This document shows positions 1-11,453 of a stretch of 64,000 bases of DNA, one piece after another. The DNA is taken from positions 188,001 through 252,000 of the forward strand of contig CAJNDS010002449.1 of NCBI GenBank assembly GCA_905221605.1. Direction: 5' to 3'. A program made the position numbers and the translations under genes. Position 1 is the first letter of the stretch; every line of letters starts with the position of its first letter. Source of the stretch: Symbiodinium natans. Its lineage: Eukaryota; Sar; Dinophyceae; Suessiales; Symbiodiniaceae. The notes below the pieces were generated by a model. It was not told where the DNA came from. It searched no databases and worked only from the letters and a program-made list of their open reading frames with translations.

Positions 1-789
1 GAACAGGACGCAGTCCCTTCCACCTCTGCACTGTAGTGAAGGCACTGTAACTGTAGTGGCCCTGCTTTGTGGACGCGCACCTCAACCCCCCAGCACCCCG
101 GATCCCTCCTCGGGGATCGCTCCGAAGCCAGGTGGCAGCCGAATCGGCTGACCGTCATCCGAACTCGCAGATGTTTGGCTTGTCTTTGCAAGTTCATTCC
201 GTTTGCATGCTGAGTTCTTGATATACCTGAACCAGGCAGATGCTTGCTCTAGTTCTCCGGAGGATTGCTAAGTACGAAATCTCCTTTATCTTACTGTAGG
301 GTCGGTGGGTAGCTCGTTGGCGTTGTCAATGATTTTGTTGGGCTCCAGTGTCCGGGGTTTAGGGATTCTGCAAGGAGAAGGGAGAGGAGGAAGGGTGAGA
401 TTTGGAGAGTACCCGCTGAAGAATGGATTTATGCAAGCGTTTCTTTCGTCATGATTGGTGCTGAGGCCTGACAACGGCACATCGTCTTTTCCCTGACAAC
501 AGCACGTCTTCTTTCCCAGCTATTTGTGTTTGCAAGACATTCTTGCCGACCGTTGAAACAAGCTACTTCCCGAGTTGCTTTTCGGCACGAACATCTTCAT
601 ATGCATGTAACCACATGGTCCTAGAGACGTCCTACACGAGCCGCCGCACTAACTTATCCGTCGCACGATGAATTTGCATTCTCGGCGGGACATGAATACA
701 AAAACAATCATTACCAATGGCACCAGTCTTGCCAGGGCACTCATCGTCGTCTTCGAACTTCCCTTGGTCAGTTGCAACTCTGCTCACAC
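1..789. other. No gene recognised
   Basis: No exon with coding character or recognisable family was seen on either strand. The short open frames here have the composition of frame shadows. Confidence 0.5.
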
Positions 790-1115
790 CCAAGCGCCAG
801 GGCTCAACAATAGCGAGGTGTGGTGGGGTGGGGGGGGGGGTGCTTGATACTAGCGTGTTCCACGTGCTGCTCAACAACAGCGAGGTGTGTTGGGGTGGCG
901 GGGGTGCTTGATACTAGCGTCTTCCACGTGCTGCTCAACAACAGCGAGGTGTGGTGGGGTGGGGCGGGGGTTTTGATTCCTCACGTGCTTCTCGACAACA
1001 GTGGGGTGGGGTGGGGGGGTTGATAATACGCGTCCTACACATGCTCCCCCCACCATGGGGGGGGGGGGGGGGGCAGGGGTTGATAACAGCGTGAGTTCCA
1101 CGTGCTGCCCAACAG
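790..1115. repeat. Minisatellite, about 65-bp unit, about five imperfect copies
   Basis: A unit containing TGATACTAGCGT, CCACGTGCTGCTCAACAACA and GCGAGGTGTGGTGGGGTGG recurs. GCGAGG starts near 813, 880 and 944, giving spacings of 67 and 64 bp, and two more degenerate copies follow. Each unit carries a G-rich run; the longest G homopolymer lies near 1056-1074. Open frames here on both strands follow from the repeat and are not called genes. Confidence 0.8.
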
Positions 1116-1379
1116 CAGAGAGGGTAGGAGTCCCTTGAGACTGAGCCCAGAGCCCCTCCTTTAAAAAAGATAAAAACAATTGTTTGGACACGCTCAACGT
1201 CAAGACCCTATCAAACCCCATCCAACACGAAGGGAGACAACAGGGAGACAAGTGAAGACACTGGTGATGGACAACCCGGACTCGGCAAGCCCGGCACGAC
1301 CACCCAACGGGAAAGCGGACAAAGGGAGAACAACAGAAATAAGGACACGACGAAAAATGCTTTTCTTCGAACATCCCCG

Positions 1380-1575
1380 CCCTCTCTTGGAAGAGATACT
1401 CTGGGGTTGGGCACTCCAGGAACACTCTGGGCTGGGCACTCCGGAGACACGGCATTCCAGGAACTCTGGAAACACTGTGGGGGCGGGCACAAGGGAGACT
1501 CTGGGGTTGGGCACTCCAGGGACACTCTAGAGTTTGGCAGGGACACTTTGGGGTTGGGCCCTCCAAGATGAGTAA
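1380..1575. repeat. Degenerate G-rich minisatellite
   Basis: Variants of CTCTGGGGTTGGGCACTCCAGG recur at irregular spacing of about 25-60 bp. The copies are diverged and no coding function is evident. Confidence 0.6.
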
Positions 1576-1716
1576 GGAGTAGACCGGGCAAGGAGAAGAG
1601 TTGAGTTTAAGATCTAACAACCCCACATGGAGGGTGGGAATGAAGATGAACGTGCTAGCAGCTGCTAGCAAAACACGCTGTGTTTTGCAGTGTTTTGAGC
1701 CTCTGTACGCAAAAAA

Positions 1717-1808
1717 AGTCACAAGTGAGAAGCAGCTTTTTCAAAAAGTTACAAGCGAGAAACAAGAAAAGGTCACAAGCGAGAACAAAAAAATGTTACA
1801 AGCGAGTA
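1717..1808. repeat. Four-copy tandem repeat with core GTYACAAGYGAGAA
   Basis: Four copies of a 22-30 bp unit with the core G-T-C/T-ACAAGYGAG occur in A-rich context. The third copy (1771-1784, GGTCACAAGCGAGA) matches 14 of 14 bases at the inner edge of the A2 terminal repeat of the retroelement at 20343-20356. Confidence 0.75.
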
Positions 1809-2717
1809 AAACTCCGACATGGTCTCGCGGCACTTGAGGGTTGCTTGTGAGCTCATGCTCTCGAATCTTCCAAGCCAAAAACACCAAGCCTCCCTCCTCA
1901 ACCAGAGCCCAGTGCTTTTCTGATGAACCAGGCCTTGCAAGGTGACGTCTGGTCATCCTACGGTCAGCTTTCGCACGCTCAGCAAACAGCTGAAGACGAG
2001 CGGCAACTTCATCAGGACATCGGGTCGAGAGCCACATGCATGCCAGCCAGAGAAAGAAGAACATACACACAAGTTAGCATATGCGTTGCAAACGAAGGAT
2101 AAAGCACCTCCACGAAACCTAAGCATTGGTTCAATAAAATTGCTTGCCGCCTGTTTGGCTGGTGCGGCCACATGCATGCTTCGCAGGATGAGGCCGAAAG
2201 GACTGGGCCTTTGTCGAAACGCGTCTTGTCTGTCACAAGCAAATGAGTATCGTAAGAACCGAGACATCGTGCCCAGAATCCGAGAGCAATCCGGCAGGTC
2301 ATGTTGAAACACCATGATGATTGGCACTAAATACCAGCATTGAAACTTTCTTGGCTTTGCCAAGAACTTGGAATGCCTCAACTCGGGAGCTGACAGCAGC
2401 AGCATTGGCAGGTGGAGCGAATGCTTCTTACCCGGAACCAACAAAAGCCCTAACACCCTTACATGTTGCCCTTCGATGTATCGCATGGCTGAGCCCCAGG
2501 AAGCACTGGAATCACACGGCTTGCGCTAAGCATCTAGGAAGATGGAAGCGCCGGAAGGATATCTCATCGGATCACAGGTAGTTCGGGTAGTTTGTAGTCT
2601 AGTTCTGCAAGGAGTTTAAGGAGCAGCGTGCCCATCAGAGAGCCAATGCAAATCTTGAAAAATGTGGCTCGATAGCCCCGCGCTCATGGCGGCACTTCGG
2701 ACCCATGCAAGTGGAAA
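1809..2717. other. No gene recognised
   Basis: Overlapping open frames occur on both strands, but none shows a recognisable motif or a convincing exon boundary. Confidence 0.4.
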
Positions 2718-2960
2718 TCAGTCGGCGTTTTTGCCGTACCAAATACGGTCAACTTTGCTTGTCCATTCATTCATGGTCTCCATCCTTATCTTTCGATTCA
2801 GCTTCTTCTTTGCGATCTCCGGCTCTTTCTCATCTTCCACGTTCGATTCCTTCCCCTCCTCCTCTTCCTCCTCTTCCTCGCCTTCCTCCTCTACCACGCC
2901 GTGGCTTTCTAGGTGATTTTGCAGCCTGAAATGGCAGGGAAGGAAGGATTGGGAAACCAT
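2718..2960 (-). CDS. Possible exon of an acidic/lysine-rich protein
   Basis: This 80-residue frame has a run of glutamates near residues 24-36, then a charged stretch with EIAKKKLNRKIRMETMNE, and ends in WYGKNAD. That composition is more protein-like than the serine-rich opposite strand. The glutamate run is encoded by a CTC/TTC-type microsatellite, so the open frame may be fortuitous. No family is recognised, and no splice partner was established although it lies downstream of the membrane-protein gene on the same strand. Confidence 0.2.
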   Translation of the reverse strand: MVSQSFLPCHFRLQNHLESHGVVEEEGEEEEEEEEGKESNVEDEKEPEIAKKKLNRKIRMETMNEWTSKVDRIWYGKNAD

Positions 2961-3349
2961 GTCATACCCTAAGCCCTAAAACTGCCCCTGAATAAGAAGC
3001 CGAGGGCATTTGGGCAGCGTCCTTCAACTCTTTGAGTTCGGCCATGGAGTGAACAGCATTGGGATGCTTCTCACAAAGCCTTGGCTACCCAGTTATCCGG
3101 GAATAAGAAGGGGGCGTGGTTTGGGGTTTAGGGGTTCGGGTGAGTTTAGGTTTTTTGGGGTTTAGGGGCTAATCCAGGGAACAAAGGGAACCCCATCGTG
3201 TTTAGGGTTTGGTGTGGAGGGGCCTAAGTGTTAATTGCCAGCATCATCCCGTATCACCCCAGTGTAAATATACTTATACTACTACAGACTGTAAAACTTT
3301 CTGATCAAATGGGCAGACATAATAGGAGTCAAAGGGGAGCGCTATTGGT
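2961..3349. other. Gene-free stretch with degenerate telomere-like G-rich tract
   Basis: Around 3118-3215 there are loosely repeated GGTTTAGGGG and GGGGTTTAGGGG motifs, a degenerate form of the TTTAGGG repeats found elsewhere in the window. No gene was seen. Confidence 0.45.
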
Positions 3350-5170
3350 TTACAAAGGACTCTGAAACACAAGAAAAGCAAGAAATGTGGGACAACTTGT
3401 ACATCCTAGAAGCTTCAAGAACTCGGAGGGCTTCTTCAGGCTGTCGCCGTGGCCGCTCAACGCCTGGATGAGCTCGACATCACTGAAGGAGGCAGCGCAC
3501 ACAGCAAAGAGAGAAAGGAATGCCGCCCCCACATACTGCCCGACTGCTCGCAACTCGGCCTTCATTACCATCCTTTCTCGATGGGACAGGCCACTTTGGG
3601 GCGAGCTCACCGACATAGAGAAGACGCACAGGCAGACGACTCCAAACAAAGCCGAAAAAACAACCACAAAAACAGCTGCTGGAGCCTTCTTCTTCTCAAT
3701 TTTTTTCGAAAGCAGTTTGTTGCAAAGTTGATAAACGGTGTACGCAAAAAAAGCTACTGTTGCGAGGGAGGTCCAAGCGGTGAAGTAGATCGCCCAGTCC
3801 AGCAATCTGTAAAGCCAGCGGGTGGCGTAGGCCGTGTCATTGCTAGAAGAGTCTAAGAACTTCACGACGACCTCTTCTGCTCGCACGAGCGTGCTTGGGG
3901 CAAGCGGGGCAATAAATAGCAAGCTGGCGATCTCCCACAATGCAACGAGCAACATATACAACGCAGCTAGCTGCTTGTACACCGACACAGCCATGCGAGG
4001 CTGAGGCACAATGGCCTCTCGCCATACCATCAGGTGTCCAGAAACCCAGGAGCCACTAGATAGCTCAACATGATGTGGAATTCGGTGGGGCTGGAATTGC
4101 AGGTAGTCCCCATGAATGACCCCACGCAGCCAGTCGAACAGCTCCAAATAGCCCCCTTTGAGCAACAGCAAAGGACTCACTAATGTAAGCAGGGCTTGGA
4201 CGGCTGGCATTTGATAAAAGCACGCGCAATCATCAGTCTTGCTAACCGAAACAAAAACAGATGTACTGCCGAAGGCCCAGTATGCAGCTGTTGAAGCGGC
4301 GGCCCCTCGCATGACTAGCGCAGCAAAAGCCGTGTAAGCAGCGCGCTGCCTCTGCTGCTGAAGGACGAGCCAATCATGAACAATTCGGAGAACACACCAC
4401 AGGGTGGTCAATCCCAGGAAAACATCCCGGCCAGGGCCGAGAAGGTGATTCTGGGCTTCTGCCTTCATCTCGCCTCTTTCGCAGTACCTGTGCATGGCAT
4501 CGGTTGTCATATTTGGGCAGAGTGCCGGTGGCTGATAGGTCGAAACGTCCCCCAGAGCCGGCGCAGTCATGAAAGTCCAGCCTGCCCGAACGTCAATGAG
4601 GCCCCGCCACCACATCGGGGTCCCCTCGAATGCCCGCAACGGGTCCATCATCACGATTTCCTCGTGGCCATTCTGTACACTTGCGAAGTACCCCTGAGTT
4701 GTGTCAACATTCCCAGCTGCGTAGATCTTCAGGTACACACAGCCAGATGTATCAGGGTCATTGCACGGCTGATAGCTGTCTGGATCGATGTTCGTGATCG
4801 TGACAATGAAGGTCAGAGAGAGAAAGGTGGTGAAGAGCGTCATCCCCATAGCCTTCACGTACGGCTTTAGGTTCGTCACTATGGTCTTCGCGCGAGACCA
4901 TTGCACCTTGACCATTGCCATCAGACCACCCGATCCAGGAGTGCCTTCTTCATGCACTGCCGGCATTGCGGAAGTGGAAGAGATCACCGGGATGGGGTCG
5001 CCTATGGGCACTTTGGTGTCCGCGGTTTCGCAAATGTCGCGAAGTGCTTCATCTGACCCCGGCTCGACATGCTCCTGTCTCTGCACCTTCAGAGCTTCCA
5101 GGTCATCCGTGCCCGCAACCTCGCCAGGCAACGAGACCAAGGGTGGCCCAGCAGACATGGTGGATGCCAT
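3350..5170 (-). CDS. Intron-free multi-pass membrane protein, family unrecognised
   Basis: This is a single uninterrupted frame of about 606 residues. The first ATG in the frame is at 5170-5168 in the context TCC-ATG-G and is taken as the start; a TTG-initiated extension to 5209 is possible. The N-terminal ~110 residues are hydrophilic. About eight hydrophobic segments follow: one near residue 125, then a long extracytoplasmic-looking loop with several cysteines (about 150-240), a cluster at about 245-345, another at about 410-500, and two near the C terminus after a KKIEKKK basic patch. This suggests a transporter, channel or receptor-like surface protein. No family motif is recognised, so function is unknown. 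The lack of introns contrasts with other genes here and could mean retroposition. Near the 3' end a CTTTTCTTGTGTTTCAG tract resembles an intron acceptor, so the last ~15 residues are uncertain. Confidence 0.7.
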   Translation of the reverse strand: MASTMSAGPPLVSLPGEVAGTDDLEALKVQRQEHVEPGSDEALRDICETADTKVPIGDPIPVISSTSAMPAVHEEGTPGSGGLMAMVKVQWSRAKTIVTNLKPYVKAMGMTLFTTFLSLTFIVTITNIDPDSYQPCNDPDTSGCVYLKIYAAGNVDTTQGYFASVQNGHEEIVMMDPLRAFEGTPMWWRGLIDVRAGWTFMTAPALGDVSTYQPPALCPNMTTDAMHRYCERGEMKAEAQNHLLGPGRDVFLGLTTLWCVLRIVHDWLVLQQQRQRAAYTAFAALVMRGAAASTAAYWAFGSTSVFVSVSKTDDCACFYQMPAVQALLTLVSPLLLLKGGYLELFDWLRGVIHGDYLQFQPHRIPHHVELSSGSWVSGHLMVWREAIVPQPRMAVSVYKQLAALYMLLVALWEIASLLFIAPLAPSTLVRAEEVVVKFLDSSSNDTAYATRWLYRLLDWAIYFTAWTSLATVAFFAYTVYQLCNKLLSKKIEKKKAPAAVFVVVFSALFGVVCLCVFSMSVSSPQSGLSHRERMVMKAELRAVGQYVGAAFLSLFAVCAASFSDVELIQALSGHGDSLKKPSEFLKLLGCTSCPTFLAFLVFQSPL

Positions 5171-6713
5171 GGAAGAGGCAACACAAAAAAGAGAGAGAGC
5201 GCCTCCCAAACGCCCTTTAAGGGCGTATGCAGCACACTCCTAAGGAACCCCACCCGCTGGGCCAAGCCAAAGCTCCTGTTCTCGAGGGCTGAGTCATAAC
5301 ATAACACGACGAAAACATTACCACGTTCTCGTGTTCTAGTATTAATACGAATAGAGTACGATGATAGCATGAGCTTATCACCTCACAACACCAGAATGTT
5401 GTAATCTTACAATACCGACAATGCCCTAAGGGGCAATTTTTGTTGGGAGATCTAAGGTAGGGTTTAAGGTTAGGGGAGGGGGGGGGGGCTCAAGCCCCAA
5501 ACCCTAGACGCTCCCCCCTGTGAACTCAGGGCCCAAAGCGCCCTAAAGATCGAAATCTGCGGCCCTCCGCCCTTCTCGAAGAAACTTGGGATGCATGAAC
5601 ATTCAGCCACATCTACGAGATGTGGCATCGAAGCGTGCCGAGCTTAGGAAGTAGAGTTCGATGCTTTAGGGCATCGTTGGTTGCGTTCGGTCAACTACAT
5701 AGCCTGACAACGCACTGAAGGGAACATGCCAGAGTCAGCAGCAAGTACCAGGCATGGAATCGCAAAAAAGCAAAGTCGCACCGGCTGAGCTGAGTCTACA
5801 AACAGACTCCGACAAGCCGTTGTGGGCGATAGTGTTCATCGGCAGATTCTATGGCCATTACTATGGAGCCGGGTGCTGTACAACCCCACTGCGAGGTTCT
5901 ACTTTGGCCTTCGCTTAGCAACCTTGTTGAAGCTGGGGCCCCCGACTCTTCAGAGTAGGCGGCTGATCGCCGATCCCCTCCTAGCCGGAAGCCGAGTTTC
6001 GTCGCTCAAACACTCGCACAGGGCAGGCAAAGCTCTAGGATTTTAGGGTTCAATGGTCAAGCATCCACATACCTCGAGGCATGTGACGGCTTCCTTCTGC
6101 GACACTGCTGCACTACCGCTGAACAGTACTGGACGTATCCACCACAAGGGCTTCCTATTGTTCTTTGGCTAAACCCCTTTTTGCATCCCAGCCGGTCCAG
6201 GCCTCTGAAGTCTGCTGGTAAATCCCTACAACACCAAACCTTTGAGACCCTCGTCGCACCTGCTTCGCGAAGCGGGGCCTCGCACTTTGGGACCTTGCGG
6301 ATACACATGTGGCGCATGCAGCCTCTTCCCGCTGATCACATGTTGGTCCAAAAAGTTGACCAGCCACCATTTGAATTTTCTTCCGCTAGCGGTGGTAGAT
6401 CTGATTGTTACCGGTACAGTTCGAAGTGTAGCAGGCTTCGAACAAGAGCTATCTTCCATCTTGCTTCCATCTATCGCGGTCCCGTCAGCCAAGGCTGTGC
6501 AGGTGTCCTGTGCCACTGAGTAGGCTCTTGACATATGGTGCTGACATCTGACTTCTGGGCGCAGAAGGACCTGACGGCTGAGCCAAGGACACTTCTGTCT
6601 TCACCTGGCACAGTGAGCAAGCTCAAGCGATGCTCCGTCGAGTTGCGGAGGCGAAGTCAGAACAACTGAATTGGTTCCCTTAGTGAGTTAGTGGCTGCTG
6701 CAAGGAAACCGGC
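5171..6713. other. No gene recognised
   Basis: The part upstream of the membrane-protein gene holds AT-richer sequence at 5290-5420 and a G-run near 5473-5487. No convincing exon was found between 5210 and 6713. Confidence 0.4.
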
Positions 6714-6905
6714 AGGGAACTCTCACTCTCACTCACACTCACACTCTCACGCTCACTCTTACTCACACTCACACTCTCACTCTCACTCACACCCACACAC
6801 ACTCTCTCTCTCTCTCTGCATGCCCCAAGGGGCGCGCAAGTCCCAGGGTCAGTCTGTTTGCTGAGGCTGCGATGTTCGCAGCCCTGTCCCACACTCTCTC
6901 TCTTC
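6714..6905. repeat. CACTCT/CACACT microsatellite tract
   Basis: Imperfect repeats of CACTCT, CACACT and CTCTCT occur at about 6720-6815, with a shorter CTCTCTCTTCC tract near 6893. Serine-rich frames here are products of the repeat. Confidence 0.85.
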
Positions 6906-7032
6906 CTTCCTTCCACAGCACAACCCCCAAGGGGGTCGTCCCAAGGGACGTGCTCCAGCGATCCAGTCGGTGGTGAAATTACTAGAATACAGGCCGGGGT
7001 TACATCACTTTCGACTGCCCCCCACTATACCT

Positions 7033-7035
7033 ACA

Positions 7036-7082
<47 letters not shown>

Positions 7083-7104
7083 GCTCGCTCTCGCTCTCGC
7101 TCTC

Positions 7105-7142
<38 letters not shown>
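7033..7142. repeat. (CT)n microsatellite, about 110 bp
   Basis: This is a long CT dinucleotide array with a few CGCT and TT interruptions. It gives Ser-Leu frames on the plus strand and Arg-Glu frames on the minus strand; neither is taken as a gene. Confidence 0.95.
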
Positions 7143-7145
<3 letters not shown>

Positions 7146-8642
7146 GGTCTTAGGCCTTCGTCAAGGGATTCATCGTGTGTGCTTTTTTCCAGTTGCAAAC
7201 GCCTGCATTGACTTACTGGCGCATGGCCGAAAGCGGACCTTCTAAGCAATCCTGAGCCAATGCTTTCAGGACCTTCCAAACCTGGCAAGCAAGGCTGGTC
7301 CCACCCTGGCCATGGTTCTCGGAGAGACGTAGCCCGGCCGGGGCCCCCTGGACTGGAAGGAGAAGGCTCGCATTTTTGGGGTGTGTTGGGGTTTGCAAGG
7401 GTTCCGGCTTTCGCAAAGCAATTGTTCCGGGACTGTTTCGGGGCTGCGCATGCACGGGTCCAGCCCTTGAAGCCGCCAGACATTGGCTGCAGTAGTCTTG
7501 CTTGTTCTCGGGTCTTGTTCTTCCCATGTGTTGCCTCTTGTATGTTTTGCACGTTGTCTTTTGCACATGTGGCTACCACGCGACGTCTCGAAGCCGCTTT
7601 ACTTTACAGGCCAGGACCGAAGCCCTGGACATGGTTTTGCATCCGAATTTGGGTTTTGACGGTCGCTCCGACTCCACACCGAACCCGCCATCCCCCGCGG
7701 GTCGTGCCTGCAGGAGGCCGGGCCCCAAAACTGTTCAGCTGTTGGGCCAACACCGCAGCGGGGAGAACTGGAGAACTCAAGGCTTGTGGGCTGAGGGTCT
7801 CGTGTCCAAAAATCACATGCGCTGTCGCTAACTATACGAACCATGTGGCAGAGCTTCCTGGATGGCCTTAGAGTCGATAGAATGCTGTGTGAACACAGAA
7901 TCGTCAACTGCTCGCTGTGGTCATCGCAAGTCACCTTCCCCTAGTCAAACTCTTGTCCCAGGTCTCGTGGGCTAGCAAAGTCAGCAAATACTTCTCTTTT
8001 TTTTTGTGCCCCGGGGGGTTTGCGAACGTGAGCTCACACTCACTCTTGCTTCGGGCACTGCTTCGTCCACCAGACGACCTGCGAAAAGGGCGTGGTCGAA
8101 GATGGCTAGCGAAAATGCTGTGCTAAACAAGTCCCGGCGTGGCTTGCACACTGCACCCCATCATGTCAACAACCTGCCCAAACCTGCTTGTATCTATTTG
8201 TACCAGACCCCAAGAAGAGCAAAAAACAAGCCCCATCCAACAGCAAAGGCTCTGCACTACTTTTTGCGTCTCTGGGCTTGAGAAGTCGAAGAACTCCATG
8301 TAATTTGCCTCAGGTTGCCGTCTTGCACCCTGCAATCTAGATCGTTAAGAGTAACTCTTGCGGTGCCTTCAGAGTGTGCCTGAAGCCTTAATAAGCTGTG
8401 CCCTTTGGAGGGCTCAGACGGATATCAGCTTCCCAAGCTCCCCCCAAAACCTACTTGATTCTTCAAACTATGCCGTACGCCTCCGGAAGCCCTGTGCTCC
8501 CCCTTTTCAGCTGGGAAGTGTTTAGCTTGCGACTCAGGGGTTCGGAGCTTCTTCTGGAAGGGCTAAAGGGCTGAAGGTTGTGCCAAGGCACCAGTGTGGG
8601 CCAGGTGTCGACCTCGGGGAGGCTCAAGATTATGGGTTCTTC
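7146..8642. other. No gene recognised
   Basis: There are several 60-200 codon open frames on both strands, but they overlap each other and none has clear exon boundaries or a known motif. Confidence 0.35.
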
Positions 8643-10020
8643 TCACATGGATGCTGGGCATGCACGATAAAGCCATTTAACCAGCATGATTCTAGCTTGC
8701 AGCTTCCTGTGGGCAACTAGGACGGCCCCTAAAACCCCCGACAAATATTCCTGTGCACGATGCCTCTTAAACATAACCTGTCCCAAGGGCCTTCCCTGTG
8801 GGCAAGTGATCCACCATGTGCTGCAAAGCTGCACGGGCATCATAAACGATGAAGCCGCGCTCGCCTATCCTGCCGATGGTTTAGGGTTTAGGGTTACTTG
8901 ACAAGCACAGCATGCAGGAGCAAACTGCGGGTTCGTACTCAGAGGCCCTGACCCGAACCTCCCCATCCCAGTCATCAGCAGCTCACCAGGTGAGGGTACT
9001 CCACACAAGCATCGCGCATCAACCGGGGAATGTCTTCAAAGGTCACATCGCGCCAACCCGGACTGACAATAGTCCGGTACGACCGAAGGCTTCAATATCA
9101 AGACCGTTCCACTCTCTGGGGTGTATCATTGACGCAATGACCAGTGTTGTCGTCGGCATGTTGTGTAGGACATCTTGCACTCCGGATTCTACTGAAAGTT
9201 CGGAGGATGCGAGACAAACTCTCCGAACCACAAGGCAGCGGAGCAGAAAGGGAGGAATCAACAAAGTCAAGGCTTCGGTTCACAACGACAGCGAATCGAC
9301 CCAAATTAGTGACCTAAAGGCCCCTCTGCCAGATATGCGTCGTCACAACTTGCGCCTGGACGACCCTTACCACGAAAAGCATAGGGGATTCTCTGTTCAG
9401 AGGGTGTGTGCTTTCACTTCAAACACACGGTCCTGTGTCCCAGTGTCGCGTCTATCAAACGGACAGACCATTTGCCAGGAGCTGGATCTTTGAGGTTGTC
9501 CACGAACATGCTGAAACCTGTCGCGGAGCATCGTCACATCCTTTCTGGGTCACGAAAGCTTAGGGTGCCTTTCGGAATCTTCCCGCCAGATTGGCGCTGC
9601 AGCTGGCCCTCCAAGAACCAGTGGATGGCGACCTCATGGAATCTTTGATGAAACAGACCAAGGCCTCTTTGCGACCTTCTTCCCCTATTCGCCCAACACA
9701 TCATGTCTAAGACGACTTGCCCATTGGCCATGGGGTCCAGTGTCCACAGCTCATGCGGCCGCATGCTTGCACTCTTTCCCCACCTCGCCCTCAAACCCCA
9801 CGTTGTTCAGGTACGAGATGAGGCTCACCTCAAGCTCGCAACAGTAGTGGTGTGCTTGCTCCGAGCCATAGCACAAAAAAACAAAGCAACATACAGCAAC
9901 CCAATCACCTCACCGGCCAGGTGGCGATGGGACAGTGAGTGGCATCGATCAGTGAAACTTCACCATGGAAGCGGTACGTGCCCTGGCTCGCGAAGATTTT
10001 AGAATTTCCCAGCATCCTTC
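8643..10020 (-). pseudogene. Multi-exon gene with apparent frameshifts, function unknown
   Basis: Pieces of one protein-like product occur in order on the minus strand. Exon 10020-9914 includes FHGEVSLIDATHCPI and joins in phase 0, across a 55-bp GT-AG intron, to an exon from 9858 containing EVSLISYLNNVGF. About 30 codons on, the coding frame jumps by one base near 9766 and continues through HELWTLDPMANGQVVLD to about 9537, then jumps again at a GATGTGACG. A similar jump occurs at a GATGTGACC near 9047, before FEDIPRLMRDACVEYP and a GTGAGC donor at 8986. Exons 8869-8778 and 8728-8643 join in phase 1 across a 49-bp intron and end in TGA. The DATHCPI motif faintly recalls DDE transposases; this is not a firm call. 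Either this is a decaying copy or some jumps are introns I failed to see. Confidence 0.4.
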
Positions 10021-11453
10021 CTGTGCACCCAGTGCAGCCCGGAGACGAGACCAGATCATGTTGAAAGCGTAGTTTTAACTCTACTATTGAGCATTTTTGA
10101 GCCTACTGCCACAGATCATGGCTCCCACCAGATGCGGTCAAGAAAATGGCAGCTCACCACTGAGCATACAACCTTTGGCCTCGTCCCAGCCACAGCCGAT
10201 GCGAAGTGCCACCACAGGTGGCAAGAAGCCCCTGACACTAAAGTGTGCGGAAACACGTGACAACACCCAAGGGCCAAATGCATGAATACCGCAAGCCGCC
10301 CACAAACAGCTCTGCGGCAGCAAACTGCTTCTTCAGCCCTCTGTTGGTCGATCTGTTCACCCGAAAGTCCTCGCAAGCCCCGCCCGCTGTGCCACCGCCG
10401 CGCGCTCCGTCAGCAACAAGGCTCCGGACGCCGTGGCACCGCGGAGAGCAGCACGCTGTGGTCCTCTTTGGAGATGTCAGGGTGTCAAAGAAATATGTTT
10501 TAGGATGAGGCAGGCATGGGTAGAAGCACGGGCTTGACAACGCAGGTTCATAACAGAACCAAGTCGCGCTCTCTGACAAACAGAGGAGTGCATAGTTCGA
10601 GCTGGGTGCAGCAGTCCTAGACGTGGGGTGCACCGTCATTTCGCGCCTAACGCGCTCCGTACTTTAGCACTTCAACGTATGAGCTGCGGTTGCTCAAACG
10701 CAAAGTCCGGCACAAACCCTGAACTGATGCACAGAGGCCACGCCTCCCATGCAAAGGCCTTTCAGCCAGACTCGCATGCGTTTCGGCGTCGGGCGTGCTG
10801 AAACAGTCACCAGCTGCTCGAACTCAACACCCTGCAGGGACAGAAAGGATGGGGCTTTAAAGCACTGCATGCCAAGCGCCACGCCCACAACTGCCTGCAA
10901 CAAGTCGTGATTGCTGGGCCTGGTATACCTACCAGTCGTGCCATCACACAAGCCATCATCTCCCCCGCAAGCCCAGAAGCCGAACCCACACCTCCAGCTC
11001 GGCACCCAGTGCCCGGGACAGAGGCCGCGGGATTCGGCCAGTGAGCCACCTGCCCGCCCCCCCGTTGCCCAAAGAAAATAATAAAAAAAGGGCCAAGTCA
11101 GAAGAACATAACTTCCGGTTGGCACGCCCCCGCCAAAATCTCAGCAGCTCGGGTCTCTGGGTCCCAATTTTTTCTCGTCGAACAAAAGATGTGATTGCGA
11201 CTGCCTTCGACGTGGGGTCCTCAAACCTCCAATCCCAAGTTTGCAATGTTCAGAAAACCCCCCAGCTCATGCCATTGAATGAGACGCCTGTCACACCTCG
11301 AGCCAAGACACCCAAAAACACACCCAACATTAGACTCATTGGGTCACCATGAAACCTCTATTTCCGGTGCCGACTGTCTTCTCTTTCCTACAAAAAGTTC
11401 ATGCTTGTGGGTACCTTGAAGGTTGTTAACTTGAACTCCCAGGTAGTCGTAAC
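10021..11453. other. No gene recognised
   Basis: No exon with consistent splice signals was identified. Frames on both strands overlap and are short. Confidence 0.35.

Noticed and set aside
871-1722. 283-codon minus-strand frame
   Set aside because: It covers two minisatellites and its composition follows the repeats.
5210-5300. GAGCTTTGGCTTGGCCCAG (minus strand) as a relic of the dinoflagellate spliced leader
   Set aside because: Only about seven bases in a row agree with the leader; too weak. No other leader relic was found in the window by eye.
6970-7579. Ser/Leu- and Arg/Glu-repeat frames around the CT microsatellite
   Set aside because: They are dinucleotide repeat translations.
9914-10020. 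Firm call of a DDE transposase from LIDATHCPI
   Set aside because: Only one short motif agrees with the family; the following sequence does not show the expected second and third catalytic blocks.
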